Notes: generated by a model not told the origin, from the letters alone. A stretch of 36,741 nt of DNA from Desulfovibrio sp. A2 (GCF_000226255.1 NZ_AGFG01000036.1:1-36741); one strand, 5' to 3'. Positions 8,173 through 16,590 are shown, counted from the first letter of the stretch. A program made the numbers and translations.

Positions 8173-9666
8173 ATGCGCATCTCTACAAGCATGACCTATG
8201 ACAACTCGCTGAAATACATGACCAGCCTGCAATCGCAGATAAACCGCGTGACCATCCAGATGGCCACGCAGCAGAACATCAACTGCCCCTCGGACGACCC
8301 CTACGGAACCGAGGTGGTGCTCGACAACACCTCGCTGCTCAGCCACCTGACCCAGTACCAGAGCAACCTGGAAACCGCGCAGGGCTGGCTTTCGCTGGCC
8401 GACGACACCCTGGGCGACGCCAGCACCGTGCTCACCAAGCTCATCGAGCTGGCCGAGCAGGCCGCCAACGGCACCCTGTCCGAGGCCAACCGCGAGGCCG
8501 CGGCCGAAGAGGCGCGCGGCCTGTACGAGCAGCTCATCACCTACGCCAACACCGAGTACAACGGGCAATCCATCTTCGCCGGGCGCGATTCGGGCGGCGA
8601 CGCCTACACCCTGGGCCTGGGGGCCACGGTGACCGGGGCCACCCTGGCCTCCGGCGCGGGCAGCGCCGTGCTTTCGGTGGATGGCGAGGCGGACCAGAGC
8701 ATCAGCATCGAATTCACCGGCGACGGCACCGTGGGCACCGACGCCATCACCTACCGCTATTCCACCGACGGCGGCGACACCTGGACGGAGGCCACCCTGG
8801 CCGCCGGGGAAACCACCCTTTCCTGCGACGGCGTGGAAGTGAACATGCAGTCCGGCACCGGGGTCACCGCCGTAGCCGATGACGACACCAGCGCGGGCAC
8901 GCGCATCACCGTGCGCCCTGCCGCCATCTACACCGGCGACGCCGACGACGGCGCGCAGGTGACGGCCCAGAGCAACACCGACGTCACCGCCACGGCCACC
9001 GGCACCTTCAGCGATTCCGTGGTGGTGCGCATAGAGGAAGACACCACCGTGGCCGGGCCGGTTTCGTACAGCTACTCCTCCGACGGGGGGCTGAGCTGGT
9101 CCGAGGTGCAGAGTTCCGACGACGGCACCCTTACCGTGCCGGGCGGCACCCTGGAACTTTCGGCGGGCAGCGGCAGCGACCTTGCGGCGGGCGACACCTT
9201 CACCGTCACCTCCGACTCCACCGACCTCACGGTGCGCGTTTCCACCTCGTCCAGCATCGCCATCAACAGCTGCGGGCTGGACGTGTTCGGCGGGCTCTAC
9301 AGCGCGGATGGCGAAAGCTACGCCAGCACGGGCGAGGGCGACCTGTTCGAGGCCATCGGCGAGTTCATCGGCTACCTGGAAACCAACAACGAGGAAGGCA
9401 TCGCCGAAAGCCTGGAGGCCCTGACCGCCGGGCAGGCCACCATGCTTTCCGCCGCCAGCGACATCGGCGCGCGCGAGGTGCGGCTGGAACACATCGAGAC
9501 GGCCAACACCCTGCTCAGCGAAACGGCCACCAGCACGGTGAGCAACACGCTGGATGCCGACACCACGGCGCTGGCCACGGAACTCTCCAAGCTCACCACC
9601 ATCTACGAGGCGGTGCTCAGCACCTCGTCCGCCGTGATGAATCTGAGCCTGCTCGACTATCTGTAA
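8173..9666 (+). CDS. flgL: Flagellar hook-associated protein 3 (FlgL)
   Basis: Second hook-filament junction protein, a flagellin-like coiled-coil protein. The N-terminus (MRISTSMTYDNSLKYM, 'NINCPSDDPYGTEVVL' at 35-50) and 'NTEYNGQSIFAGRDSG' (126-141) are FlgL hallmarks. The C-terminal helix runs from about 400 to 497 with 'DIGAREVRLEHIETANTLLS'. Between them are two beta-rich modules (about 163-250 and 275-347), each with a DGG-x-[TS]-W motif (199-204 and 304-309) matching the one in FlgK. Length 497 is therefore well above the roughly 300-320 residues of enteric FlgL. GGAG lies six bases before the ATG. Confidence 0.95.
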   Translation: MRISTSMTYDNSLKYMTSLQSQINRVTIQMATQQNINCPSDDPYGTEVVLDNTSLLSHLTQYQSNLETAQGWLSLADDTLGDASTVLTKLIELAEQAANGTLSEANREAAAEEARGLYEQLITYANTEYNGQSIFAGRDSGGDAYTLGLGATVTGATLASGAGSAVLSVDGEADQSISIEFTGDGTVGTDAITYRYSTDGGDTWTEATLAAGETTLSCDGVEVNMQSGTGVTAVADDDTSAGTRITVRPAAIYTGDADDGAQVTAQSNTDVTATATGTFSDSVVVRIEEDTTVAGPVSYSYSSDGGLSWSEVQSSDDGTLTVPGGTLELSAGSGSDLAAGDTFTVTSDSTDLTVRVSTSSSIAINSCGLDVFGGLYSADGESYASTGEGDLFEAIGEFIGYLETNNEEGIAESLEALTAGQATMLSAASDIGAREVRLEHIETANTLLSETATSTVSNTLDADTTALATELSKLTTIYEAVLSTSSAVMNLSLLDYL

Positions 9667-9703
9667 GTCCGGCTGCGCCCGGCACGGCGATGCGGAGGCA
9701 CCC

Positions 9704-11443
9704 ATGTCCGATTACTGGTCCGGCTCCATCACCTTCACCGGCCTGAACACCGGCACCGACTGGGACGAGATCATCGAGGCCCAGATGGCGGTGGAGGAAT
9801 ACCGCTACAACAGCATGACCGAGAAGGAGACGGCGTACGAAGAGCAGCTGGCCGCCGTGGAAGACCTGGAAACCCAGATGACCACGCTGTACCAGACGCT
9901 GCAGGACTACGACTCCGCCTCCGATTTTCTCACCAAGTCCGGCTCCTCGTCCGACGAGACCAGCCTGACCGTCTCGGTGGACAACGAGGCGGAGGCCGGC
10001 ACGCACAACGTGGTCATCAACCAACTGGCCCAGAACGACATCTGGAGCAGCGACGACGGCTACGCCTCCACCGACACCTCCATCACCGACACCGACCAGA
10101 CCTTCTCGCTCACCTACGGCGACGAGACGTACACCATCGACGTTCCGGCGGGCACCACGCTCGAGGAATTCGTGGACCTCATCAACAACGCGGACGGCAA
10201 CAGCGACGACGTGCGCGCCAGCGTCATCAACGAAGGGGATTCCTACTACCTGCAGATACGCGGCATGGACCTTGGCGCTGACAACACCGTGACCATCAAC
10301 GACACCGGCTTCGACGCCATGGGCCCGGACGCCTTCACCAACACCCAGAAGGCCCAGAACGCCCAGATCAAGGTGGACGGCTTTCCCGCCGCCGACGACG
10401 AATGGATAGAGCGCGACACCAACTCCATCGACGACGTCATCGACGGGGTGACCCTGCAGCTCAAGACCACCACCGACGACGAAGGAACCACGGTCACCGT
10501 GGAACTGGACACCGACGCCATGGTGGAGGCCATCGAAACCGTTGTCGAAAGCATCAACACCATCCTGCAACTGCTCATGGACCTGCAGGACCAGGGCACG
10601 GTGTCCGATTCGGTGTCCACGGCCACGGCATCCGACTCGGAGGACGACGACGAGGACGATGAGGATGACGACAGCGAAGCCTCGGTGCTGGCCAGCAACT
10701 ACGGCATCGACCTGGTGCAGAGCAGCCTGAAGAACATCCTGTCCACCAAGGGGCTGGGCTTTTCCTACTACGACGCCGACGCGGACACCGGCGACCTGTT
10801 CACCAGCCTTTCCACCATCGGCATTTCCACCGACGCCGACGAGGACTCGGAAACCTTCGGCCTGCTGGTCATCGACTCGGACGAACTGGAAGAGGCCATC
10901 GCCGAAGACCCGGAAGCCGTGGCCGCGCTGCTGTCCTCGGACTCGACGGGCTCCACCGATTCCAGCGACTTTTCCTTCGACAGTTCCATCTCCGGCACCA
11001 CGGTGGCGGGCGAATACGAGGTGTCGTACACCATCGAGAACGGCGAGATAACCTCGGCCTACATCAACGGCAACGCCGCCTCGGTCTCTGGCTGGACCAT
11101 CACCGGCGCGTCCGGCGAGGACGAGGCGGGCCTGGCCCTCACCGTGGACAACACCGCCGATGGCGCCTACACCGGCACCGCATACCTCAAGCAGGGCAAG
11201 ATCGGGCAACTGATCGACACCCTGGAGGACATGACCAGCACCGAGGGCACCCTCCAGATCATGGAGGACAGCTACCAGGAAATCCTCGACCAGCTTGCCG
11301 AATCCATCTCCAATGAAGAGGAACGTCTGGACCTGGTGGAAAGCCGCCTGCGCACCCGCTATTCCAACCTGGAAACCCTGCTCACCAGCTACGACAACCT
11401 GTCGACCACCATCGAATCGCTGCTGGCCTCGCTGGAGGACTGA
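9704..11443 (+). CDS. fliD: Flagellar filament cap protein FliD (HAP2)
   Basis: FliD caps the filament and folds incoming flagellin. The N-terminal 'GSITFTGLNTGTDWDEIIEA' is the FliD N-domain start. The middle has flagellin-IN-like repeats ('YTIDVPAGTTLEEFVDLIN', 'VRASVINEGDSYYLQIRG'). The C-terminal coiled coil contains 'SNEEERLDLVESRLRTRYSN' and 'LETLLTSYDNLSTTIESLLA'. An uninterrupted acidic tract (about 310-325, essentially Glu/Asp with Ser) interrupts the central domain and is unusual. Length 579 is within the family range. GGAGG lies five bases before the ATG. It is the last gene of the plus-strand flagellar run, followed by a long terminator hairpin. No fliS or fliT chaperone gene follows. 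Confidence 0.94.
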   Translation: MSDYWSGSITFTGLNTGTDWDEIIEAQMAVEEYRYNSMTEKETAYEEQLAAVEDLETQMTTLYQTLQDYDSASDFLTKSGSSSDETSLTVSVDNEAEAGTHNVVINQLAQNDIWSSDDGYASTDTSITDTDQTFSLTYGDETYTIDVPAGTTLEEFVDLINNADGNSDDVRASVINEGDSYYLQIRGMDLGADNTVTINDTGFDAMGPDAFTNTQKAQNAQIKVDGFPAADDEWIERDTNSIDDVIDGVTLQLKTTTDDEGTTVTVELDTDAMVEAIETVVESINTILQLLMDLQDQGTVSDSVSTATASDSEDDDEDDEDDDSEASVLASNYGIDLVQSSLKNILSTKGLGFSYYDADADTGDLFTSLSTIGISTDADEDSETFGLLVIDSDELEEAIAEDPEAVAALLSSDSTGSTDSSDFSFDSSISGTTVAGEYEVSYTIENGEITSAYINGNAASVSGWTITGASGEDEAGLALTVDNTADGAYTGTAYLKQGKIGQLIDTLEDMTSTEGTLQIMEDSYQEILDQLAESISNEEERLDLVESRLRTRYSNLETLLTSYDNLSTTIESLLASLED

Positions 11444-11503
11444 CCGGGGGGCATGGCTGCGCGCGCCTGCCGCGCGTTCGGCCGGGGTATGGGCAGGGAC
11501 ACG

Positions 11504-11545
11504 GCAGAAAGGGGGACGCCCGACATCGGGCGTCCCCCTTTCTGC
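11504..11545 (+). terminator. Long terminator hairpin after fliD
   Basis: A 20-bp perfect stem (11504-11523 and 11526-11545), with CCCCCTTTCT on its 3' arm. It ends the flagellar run. The 359-bp space between fliD and fliC holds this hairpin, the fliC terminator and no credible gene. Confidence 0.8.
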
Positions 11546-11692
11546 GACCGCCACACAAAAGCGCCCCCTGTCGGCCGCCGGAAGGTCGCTTTCCGCGCGC
11601 CTCGCACTCCACACCCGATGCCCGATGCGGCGCGCATCCGTGTGCTTTCGGCGCTTTCCCGCCCCCGCCCCCCGCTGGCGCACGGCGCGCAA

Positions 11693-11720
11693 AAGGGGCC
11701 GGGCATATGCCCGGCCCCTT
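11693..11720 (-). terminator. Terminator of flagellin fliC
   Basis: A perfect 28-bp palindrome (AAGGGGCCGGGCAT and its complement). On the minus strand it continues into TTTTGCG, so it terminates fliC, whose stop is about 80 bp upstream. Confidence 0.82.
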
Positions 11721-11802
11721 GCCGTTTGCGTATCCGCAGTCTCGCCGTTTCCCTCCACCATCGGGCAGCGGGCTTCCAGCGGCCCACTCCCCCGGAAGAC
11801 GC

Positions 11803-12690
11803 CTAGCCGCCGATCAGCGAAAGCGCCATCTGCGGCAGCGAGTTGGCCTGCGACAGCATGGCCACGGCGGTCTGCGCCAGCACCTGCTGCTTGGTGTACT
11901 CGGTCATTTCCATCGAGACGTCCACGTCCGAAATGCGCGATTCCGCGGCGGAAAGGTTTTCGGACTGGGTCTCGAGGTTGGTGATGGTGGCCTCCAGCCG
12001 GTTCTGCATGGCGCCCAGCGAGGCGCGAATCTGGTCCTTGGAGATGATGGCATTGTCGATGGCGGTCAGGGCGTCCTGCGCCGCCTGCTGGGTGGAGATG
12101 CTCGACCCCGCGCCGGTGGTGGTGTTGCCAAGGCCCATGGCCTCGGCCGACACCGAGCCGATGCGGATGTTGTAGTAGTCCTGCGCGCTGTCGTTGCCCG
12201 AGCCGAAGTGGATGTGCAGCTGGCCGGTGGAGGTCAGGCCCGAGCCGTCGTAGGTCTGGCCAGACAGGTTGCCGTTCAGCAGCGCGATGCCGTTGAAGTC
12301 GGTGGCGCTGGCGATTCGGGTGATTTCCGAGGCCATGGCCTGGTATTCGGAATCGATGATCAGGCGCTGGTCTGAGTTGTAGGTGCCGGTGGCGGCCTGT
12401 TCGGCCAGTTCCTTCATGCGGATGAGCTTTTCGTCGATGGTCTCCATGGCGCCATCCGCCGTCTGGATCAGCGAAATGGCGTCGTTGGCGTTGCGCACGC
12501 CCTGATTCAGCGCGCTGATGTCCGAACGCATCAGTTCGCGAATGGCAAGACCGGCCGCGTCGTCCGCTGCGGAGTTGATGCGCAGGCCCGACGACAGGCG
12601 TTGGGTGGACTTTTCAAGCTTGCTGTACGTTGCGTTCAGCGTATTGGCCGTGGTGAGCGCCGTAAAGTTGTTGTTGACTACGAGAGACAT
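11803..12690 (-). CDS. fliC: Flagellin (filament subunit)
   Basis: Filament subunit of 295 residues with only the conserved D0/D1 domains and a short variable centre. The N-terminus (MSLVVNNNFTALTTANTLN, 'STQRLSSGLRINSAADDAAG') and C-terminus ('SRISDVDVSMEMTEYTKQQV', ending 'LPQMALSLIGG') are canonical flagellin ends. The central part (about 140-200) is Gly/Ser-rich. A GGAGGA ribosome site sits six bases before the ATG. The gene faces fliD across two terminators and has its own sigma-28-type promoter, as expected for a late flagellar gene. Codon use is strongly biased towards G/C-ending codons. Confidence 0.96.
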   Translation of the reverse strand: MSLVVNNNFTALTTANTLNATYSKLEKSTQRLSSGLRINSAADDAAGLAIRELMRSDISALNQGVRNANDAISLIQTADGAMETIDEKLIRMKELAEQAATGTYNSDQRLIIDSEYQAMASEITRIASATDFNGIALLNGNLSGQTYDGSGLTSTGQLHIHFGSGNDSAQDYYNIRIGSVSAEAMGLGNTTTGAGSSISTQQAAQDALTAIDNAIISKDQIRASLGAMQNRLEATITNLETQSENLSAAESRISDVDVSMEMTEYTKQQVLAQTAVAMLSQANSLPQMALSLIGG

Positions 12691-12761
12691 ATGTTTTCCT
12701 CCATGAAATATACACTATCCTTGTGTGCCTCTGCCGTGCATGCAGCGCATGCTTGATGACC

Positions 12762-12789
12762 TTATCGACGCCCTTGCGCCGCACTCTTA
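12762..12789 (-). promoter_or_regulatory. Sigma-28 (FliA)-type promoter of fliC
   Basis: Read on the minus strand: TAAG (12789-12786), a 16-base spacer, then GTCGATAA (12769-12762). This is close to the FliA consensus TAAA-N15-GCCGATAA. The implied leader is about 65 bases and ends in the strong GGAGGA ribosome site (12702-12697). Confidence 0.75.
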
Positions 12790-12894
12790 ATTTTTTAAAT
12801 TCCATAACCACCGGCAAAGTCACGCAATTAATGTTCATAACAGTATCTTTGCATTACTTTGCATTGCCTGTGGCGTCGGCCTTTGGCACAAAGA

Positions 12895-12920
12895 AAAGGC
12901 CCGGAGTGATCCGGGCCTTT
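12895..12920 (-). terminator. Terminator of the ECF sigma gene
   Basis: An 11-bp perfect stem (AAAGGCCCGGA at 12895-12905, TCCGGGCCTTT at 12910-12920) with loop GTGA. On the minus strand it continues TTTTCTTTG, giving the required U-rich tail just after the sigma gene stop. Confidence 0.85.
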
Positions 12921-12937
12921 GCGTTGCGCGGCGCGCA

Positions 12938-13525
12938 TCACAGACAGAAGTGGTGCCGCAGCCGCGCAAGGGCGTTCTGCTTCAGACTGCGCACGGTCTT
13001 GGGATGGATGTCCAGCGTGCGCGCCACTTCATCGGTATCGAGGTCGTCCTGAAACAGCAGCCGCAGCACCGTGCTCTGCCGTCTGCTCAGCAGACCGGGG
13101 GGCAGGTCCAGTTCTTCGTGGGCGTCAGGCGCGGAGCCTGCCGGGGTGGGGGCTTCCGCCCACAGCCGTTCGGCCAGTTCCTCTTCCACGTAGGGTTCGT
13201 GCCGCATCATCCGTTCGGTGCGGCGCGCGCGCAGGCAGTCGAGCGCGGTGGAGCGCGCCACAACGGTGAGCCAGGTGCCCATGCCCGCCCGCGCGGGATC
13301 GTAGGTGGACAGCAGATGAAACTCGTCGCTGACGAGACGGCAGAACACCTCCTGCGTCACGTCCTGCGCATCGAGCCCTGCGGCGGCCCCGCCGTTCCAC
13401 TGAAGGGTGTAGTGCACGGCCTTGTGGATCACCGGGGCATAGACGGACACGAAACGACGCCATGCCTTTCCGTCGCCGGTCATGCATGCCGTTATGTCCG
13501 TAGCGGTTCCTGTATTGGCTTCCAT
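12938..13525 (-). CDS. ECF-type RNA polymerase sigma factor
   Basis: A 195-residue sigma-70-family protein with the two ECF domains. Region 2 (about 15-95) includes 'LDAQDVTQEVFCRLV' and 'GMGTWLTVVARSTALDCLRA'. Region 4 (about 140-190) has 'LSRRQSTVLRLLFQDDLDTD' and the helix-turn-helix 'EVARTLDIHPKTVRSLKQNA'. The start is set at the Met of MEANTG because GGAG lies six bases before it; the frame continues 58 codons upstream without a ribosome site. No anti-sigma gene is adjacent. It lies between fliC and the CpxR-like regulator, with its 5' end facing the regulator. The promoter set it reads is unknown. Confidence 0.88.
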   Translation of the reverse strand: MEANTGTATDITACMTGDGKAWRRFVSVYAPVIHKAVHYTLQWNGGAAAGLDAQDVTQEVFCRLVSDEFHLLSTYDPARAGMGTWLTVVARSTALDCLRARRTERMMRHEPYVEEELAERLWAEAPTPAGSAPDAHEELDLPPGLLSRRQSTVLRLLFQDDLDTDEVARTLDIHPKTVRSLKQNALARLRHHFCL

Positions 13526-13704
13526 CTTCATCTCCAGTCGTGCGTTCTGTGGAGCCGGAATTGCGGCAACCGGGTCCATGCACCACGCCGGAAATTGTGG
13601 AAAAGCCAAGCCCCGCGCATTGCGGGCTGTCTGTATGTATACGCGCGCCCGCCCACATTGTCCGTTCAGGGCTGGTAGTGTTTTGAAAGCGTCGGACACA
13701 CTAG

Positions 13705-13719
13705 TTTACATTGTTTTAC
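13705..13719 (+). promoter_or_regulatory. CpxR-type box upstream of the cpxR-like gene
   Basis: TTTAC-ATTGT-TTTAC, which on the other strand reads GTAAA-N5-GTAAA, the exact published CpxR consensus. It lies 92 bp before the ATG of the CpxR-like regulator, in the divergent gap with the sigma gene. A possible -10 (TATACC, 13754-13759) would put the box near -54, suitable for autoactivation. It could also act on the divergent sigma gene. Confidence 0.72.
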
Positions 13720-13810
13720 ATTCCCGGAAATCATTGGGGCGTGATTCTTGCACTATACCGGTCGCAAGCGGCAATCGGGAAATATGTGCCACCGCCCAGA
13801 GGGTGACATC

Positions 13811-14617
13811 ATGGATCGAGTCTTGTTGATCGACGACGACAAGGAACTCTGCGCACTGCTTACGGAATATCTCGCTCCCGAAGGGCTTGCCGTGGAACCC
13901 TGCCACACCGGTGGCCAGGGTCTCGCGCGGGCGTTGTCGGGCGACTATGACGCGGCACTGCTGGACGTGGCCCTGCCGGATACCAGCGGCTTCGACGTGC
14001 TCGGCACCATCCGGTCGCGTTCGGCGCTGCCCGTGCTCATGCTGACCGGGCGCGGCGACGACGTGGACCGCATCGTGGGGCTGGAGATGGGCGCGGACGA
14101 TTACGTGCCCAAGCCTTTCGTGCCGCGCGAACTGCTGGCGCGCCTGCGCGCCGTGCTGCGCCGCACCCGTACCCACGGCACGGGGGCGGGCGCGGCCGGC
14201 CTGGGCGGGGCCGTGGGCGGCGTGGGGCCGTACCGCAAGCGCAACCTTGCCTTCGGGGGCATCACCGTGGACCGCTCGGCCCGCACGGCCCTGCGCGACG
14301 GCGCGCCCCTGCCCCTTACCCCGGTGGAGTACGCCATTCTCGTGCTGCTGCTGGAGGCCGAAGGCGGCACCGTCGCGCGCGAGGACATCTCGCGCGGGGT
14401 GTTGGGACGCGAGATACTGCCCTTCGACCGGTCCATAGACGTGCACGTCAGCAACCTGCGCAAGAAGCTGGGCCCCTGCGACGACGGACAGCCGCGCGTG
14501 GGCACGGTGCGCGGGATGGGCTACTATTTCCGCGTTTCGCCCACGGAATCGACCTTCGGCGGCCAGGACGACGCACAGCCGCGCTTCGGGACCGGGCATG
14601 AGAACGTGGCCGGTTAG
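13811..14617 (+). CDS. cpxR: CpxR-like envelope-stress response regulator (OmpR family)
   Basis: A 268-residue OmpR-family regulator. The receiver domain (about 2-115) has the acidic pocket IDDDKE, the phospho-acceptor Asp52 in 'LLDVALPDTSG', and the conserved Lys in 'ADDYVPKPF'. The winged-helix domain (about 150-250) carries 'GVLGREILPFDRSIDVHVSN' and 'LRKKLG', closely resembling E. coli CpxR (VLGKRLTPFDRAIDMHISN from memory), then 'VGTVRGMGYYFRVS'. A Gly/Ala-rich linker separates the domains. The start follows GAGGGTG by five bases; upstream in-frame codons lack a ribosome site. It overlaps the kinase gene by 20 bp. It probably controls itself through the box at 13705-13719. Confidence 0.88.
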   Translation: MDRVLLIDDDKELCALLTEYLAPEGLAVEPCHTGGQGLARALSGDYDAALLDVALPDTSGFDVLGTIRSRSALPVLMLTGRGDDVDRIVGLEMGADDYVPKPFVPRELLARLRAVLRRTRTHGTGAGAAGLGGAVGGVGPYRKRNLAFGGITVDRSARTALRDGAPLPLTPVEYAILVLLLEAEGGTVAREDISRGVLGREILPFDRSIDVHVSNLRKKLGPCDDGQPRVGTVRGMGYYFRVSPTESTFGGQDDAQPRFGTGHENVAG

Positions 14618-16460
14618 GCTGCTGGTGCTGCTGCTGGTAGGCTGCGGCATCTTCACCCTGGGCACGTTCATCCGCATCCGTCTGGAGGACCGCCCCAAGC
14701 GCGGGCCGTTCGAGATGAACGCGGTGCTGCTGGACCTGCTGGGCGACCGCGTCTCCGAGTACATGGCCGAGGGGCGCACGGACAAACTGGACGCCCTGCT
14801 GGACACCCTGCGCAAGCGCGGCGTGCACGTTGTGCTGCACGACGCCGCGTTGCGGCCGCTGGCCGACAACGGCCCGGTGGCGCCGGTGCCTTTCGACGCG
14901 CCGCCCCGGCCAGGCGCGACAGGGGGCAATGGCGACAGGAACGGCACGCCACCCGGTGCTGCCGATTCATCGGCCTCGGTTCCCGACGGGGGCGACCGCC
15001 TCGCCGCGCCCGCCGGGGAAATGGCAGTCGCCCCGGGCGCGCCTGGGGATTCCCCTTCCTCGCCCTACGGCGGCCCACCCCCGCAACTATCCTGGCCGGA
15101 GCGCATCCGCGCGGCCCTGGAAGGCCGCGTGCCGCCCATGCCCCCCCCGCGTTCCGGATCGTCCACGCCGTCCGGCTCGCCCCCCCCGCCGCCGCCCGCC
15201 CCCGCCGTGCGCGATCCGGAAACCGAGGCCGCCATTCAGGGCGAAGCCCGCGAACTGACCGAGGACGCGCGATCCACGGGCGCGACCCAGTTCGATTTCC
15301 CCCCGCCGTTCACTTTCCGGCCGGTGATCCTCATGGCCGACCCCATCGACCTGCCCGGCGGCGGGCACGGGGTGCTCACCCTGCGCAAGGACATGCCCGC
15401 CCCGCCGGACATGCGCCTGCCGCCCTTCGTGCTGCCCCTGGCCATGGCCATGGTGCTGGCGGGCGGCGTGCTGCACCTGCTGCTGCGCCAGACCAGCCGC
15501 CCCATAGACGAGGTGGGCAGCGTGCTGCAGCGCTTCGCCCGGGGCGACCTGCAGGCGCGCGTCAACGGCGACGTGGCCTCCCACGGCACGGAACTGGCCC
15601 GCCTCGCCAACGATTTCAACACCATGGCCGAACGCACAGAGGAGCTGTTGCAGACGCAGCGCCGCCTGCTGCACGACGTGTCGCACGAAATGCGTTCGCC
15701 CCTGTCGCGCGTGGCCCTGGCGCTGGAGATGGCCTCGCGCACGGTCTCGCCCGAGTCGCAGCGCTTTCTGGAGCGCATCCGCCACGACGCGGAGCGCCTT
15801 TCCGCGCTGAGCGCCCACCTGCTGGCCACCGGACACCTGGATCAGCAGAAGGAGGACGCGCCGCCCGCGTGGTTCGACCTGCCCGCGCTGCTGGTCCAAC
15901 TGGTGGAAGAAACGGACTTCCAGGCCCGCGCCGAGCGCAAGCGGGTGGAACTGCGCGTGGATGGAACGTGCGCCCCGTTCCACGGCATGCGCGAGATGCT
16001 CTACGGCGCGCTGGACAACGTGGTGCAGAACGCCCTGAAGTTCTCGCCGCCGGACACGCGGGTGACGGTATCGCTGTCCTGCGAGGCCGCCGGAACCTGC
16101 GGCGCGCCGCCGCAGCCCCCCGCGCCGGAACCGGAACAGACCGGCCGGGACGGCAGGAACGACCGCAGGAACGGAAACAACGGGGTGACCGGGACCAACG
16201 GCGGCTCGGTCCGCTCCGCGTGCCCTCACCCTGCGCGCTACGCGGTCATTGCCGTGCAGGACCAGGGACCGGGCGTGCCCGAGGCCGACCTGCCCCTGCT
16301 CTTCGTGCCGTTCTTCCGGGCAGGCAACGCCCCGCGCGGCACGGGCACCGGGCTTGGCCTGTCCATCGCCCAGCGCGCCGTTGAACTGCACGGCGGGGCC
16401 ATCTCGGCGGAAAACCTGCCCCAGGGCGGGTTGAAGGTTACCTTCCGCCTGCCCGCGTAG
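14598..16460 (+). CDS. cpxA: CpxA-like sensor histidine kinase
   Basis: A 620-residue inner-membrane sensor kinase. The first transmembrane helix (about 5-24) is followed by a periplasmic region to about 272, of which roughly 95-210 is low-complexity Pro/Gly/Ala sequence. The second helix (about 275-297) leads into HAMP (to about 350). The H box is 'HDVSHEMRSPLSR' with phospho-acceptor His363. The N box is 'DNVVQNALKFSP', G1 'QDQGPGVP', the F box 'LFVPFFRA', and G2 'GTGLGLSI'. A second Pro/Gly/Asn-rich insertion of about 45 residues lies between the N and G1 boxes in the ATPase domain. Both insertions make it about 160 residues longer than enteric CpxA. It overlaps and should phosphorylate the CpxR-like regulator. 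No cpxP-like gene follows. Confidence 0.87.
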   Translation: MRTWPVRLLVLLLVGCGIFTLGTFIRIRLEDRPKRGPFEMNAVLLDLLGDRVSEYMAEGRTDKLDALLDTLRKRGVHVVLHDAALRPLADNGPVAPVPFDAPPRPGATGGNGDRNGTPPGAADSSASVPDGGDRLAAPAGEMAVAPGAPGDSPSSPYGGPPPQLSWPERIRAALEGRVPPMPPPRSGSSTPSGSPPPPPPAPAVRDPETEAAIQGEARELTEDARSTGATQFDFPPPFTFRPVILMADPIDLPGGGHGVLTLRKDMPAPPDMRLPPFVLPLAMAMVLAGGVLHLLLRQTSRPIDEVGSVLQRFARGDLQARVNGDVASHGTELARLANDFNTMAERTEELLQTQRRLLHDVSHEMRSPLSRVALALEMASRTVSPESQRFLERIRHDAERLSALSAHLLATGHLDQQKEDAPPAWFDLPALLVQLVEETDFQARAERKRVELRVDGTCAPFHGMREMLYGALDNVVQNALKFSPPDTRVTVSLSCEAAGTCGAPPQPPAPEPEQTGRDGRNDRRNGNNGVTGTNGGSVRSACPHPARYAVIAVQDQGPGVPEADLPLLFVPFFRAGNAPRGTGTGLGLSIAQRAVELHGGAISAENLPQGGLKVTFRLPA

Positions 16461-16530
16461 CCGGATCGCGCCTTGATATCGCGGCCGCCTTCCGCGCTCC
16501 ACCCGCACGCTCTCTCCACCAGCAAAAGAA

Positions 16531-16558
16531 CCGCCCCGCACGGCAACGTGCGGGGCGG
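16531..16558 (-). terminator. Terminator at the end of the export operon, also facing cpxA
   Basis: A 12-bp perfect stem (16531-16542 and 16547-16558) with loop GCAA. On the minus strand it continues TTCTTTTGCT, so it terminates the exporter/EF-hand operon. On the plus strand it may help end the cpxA transcript, but has no T tract there. Confidence 0.8.
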
Positions 16559-16590
16559 GCAAAGCCAGGCAAATTTTGCCGGGCGGCTTC

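Noticed and set aside
13526..13699. 58-codon N-terminal extension of the ECF sigma factor
   Set aside because: No ribosome site precedes it, and it does not resemble a sigma domain. GGAG supports the start at 13525.
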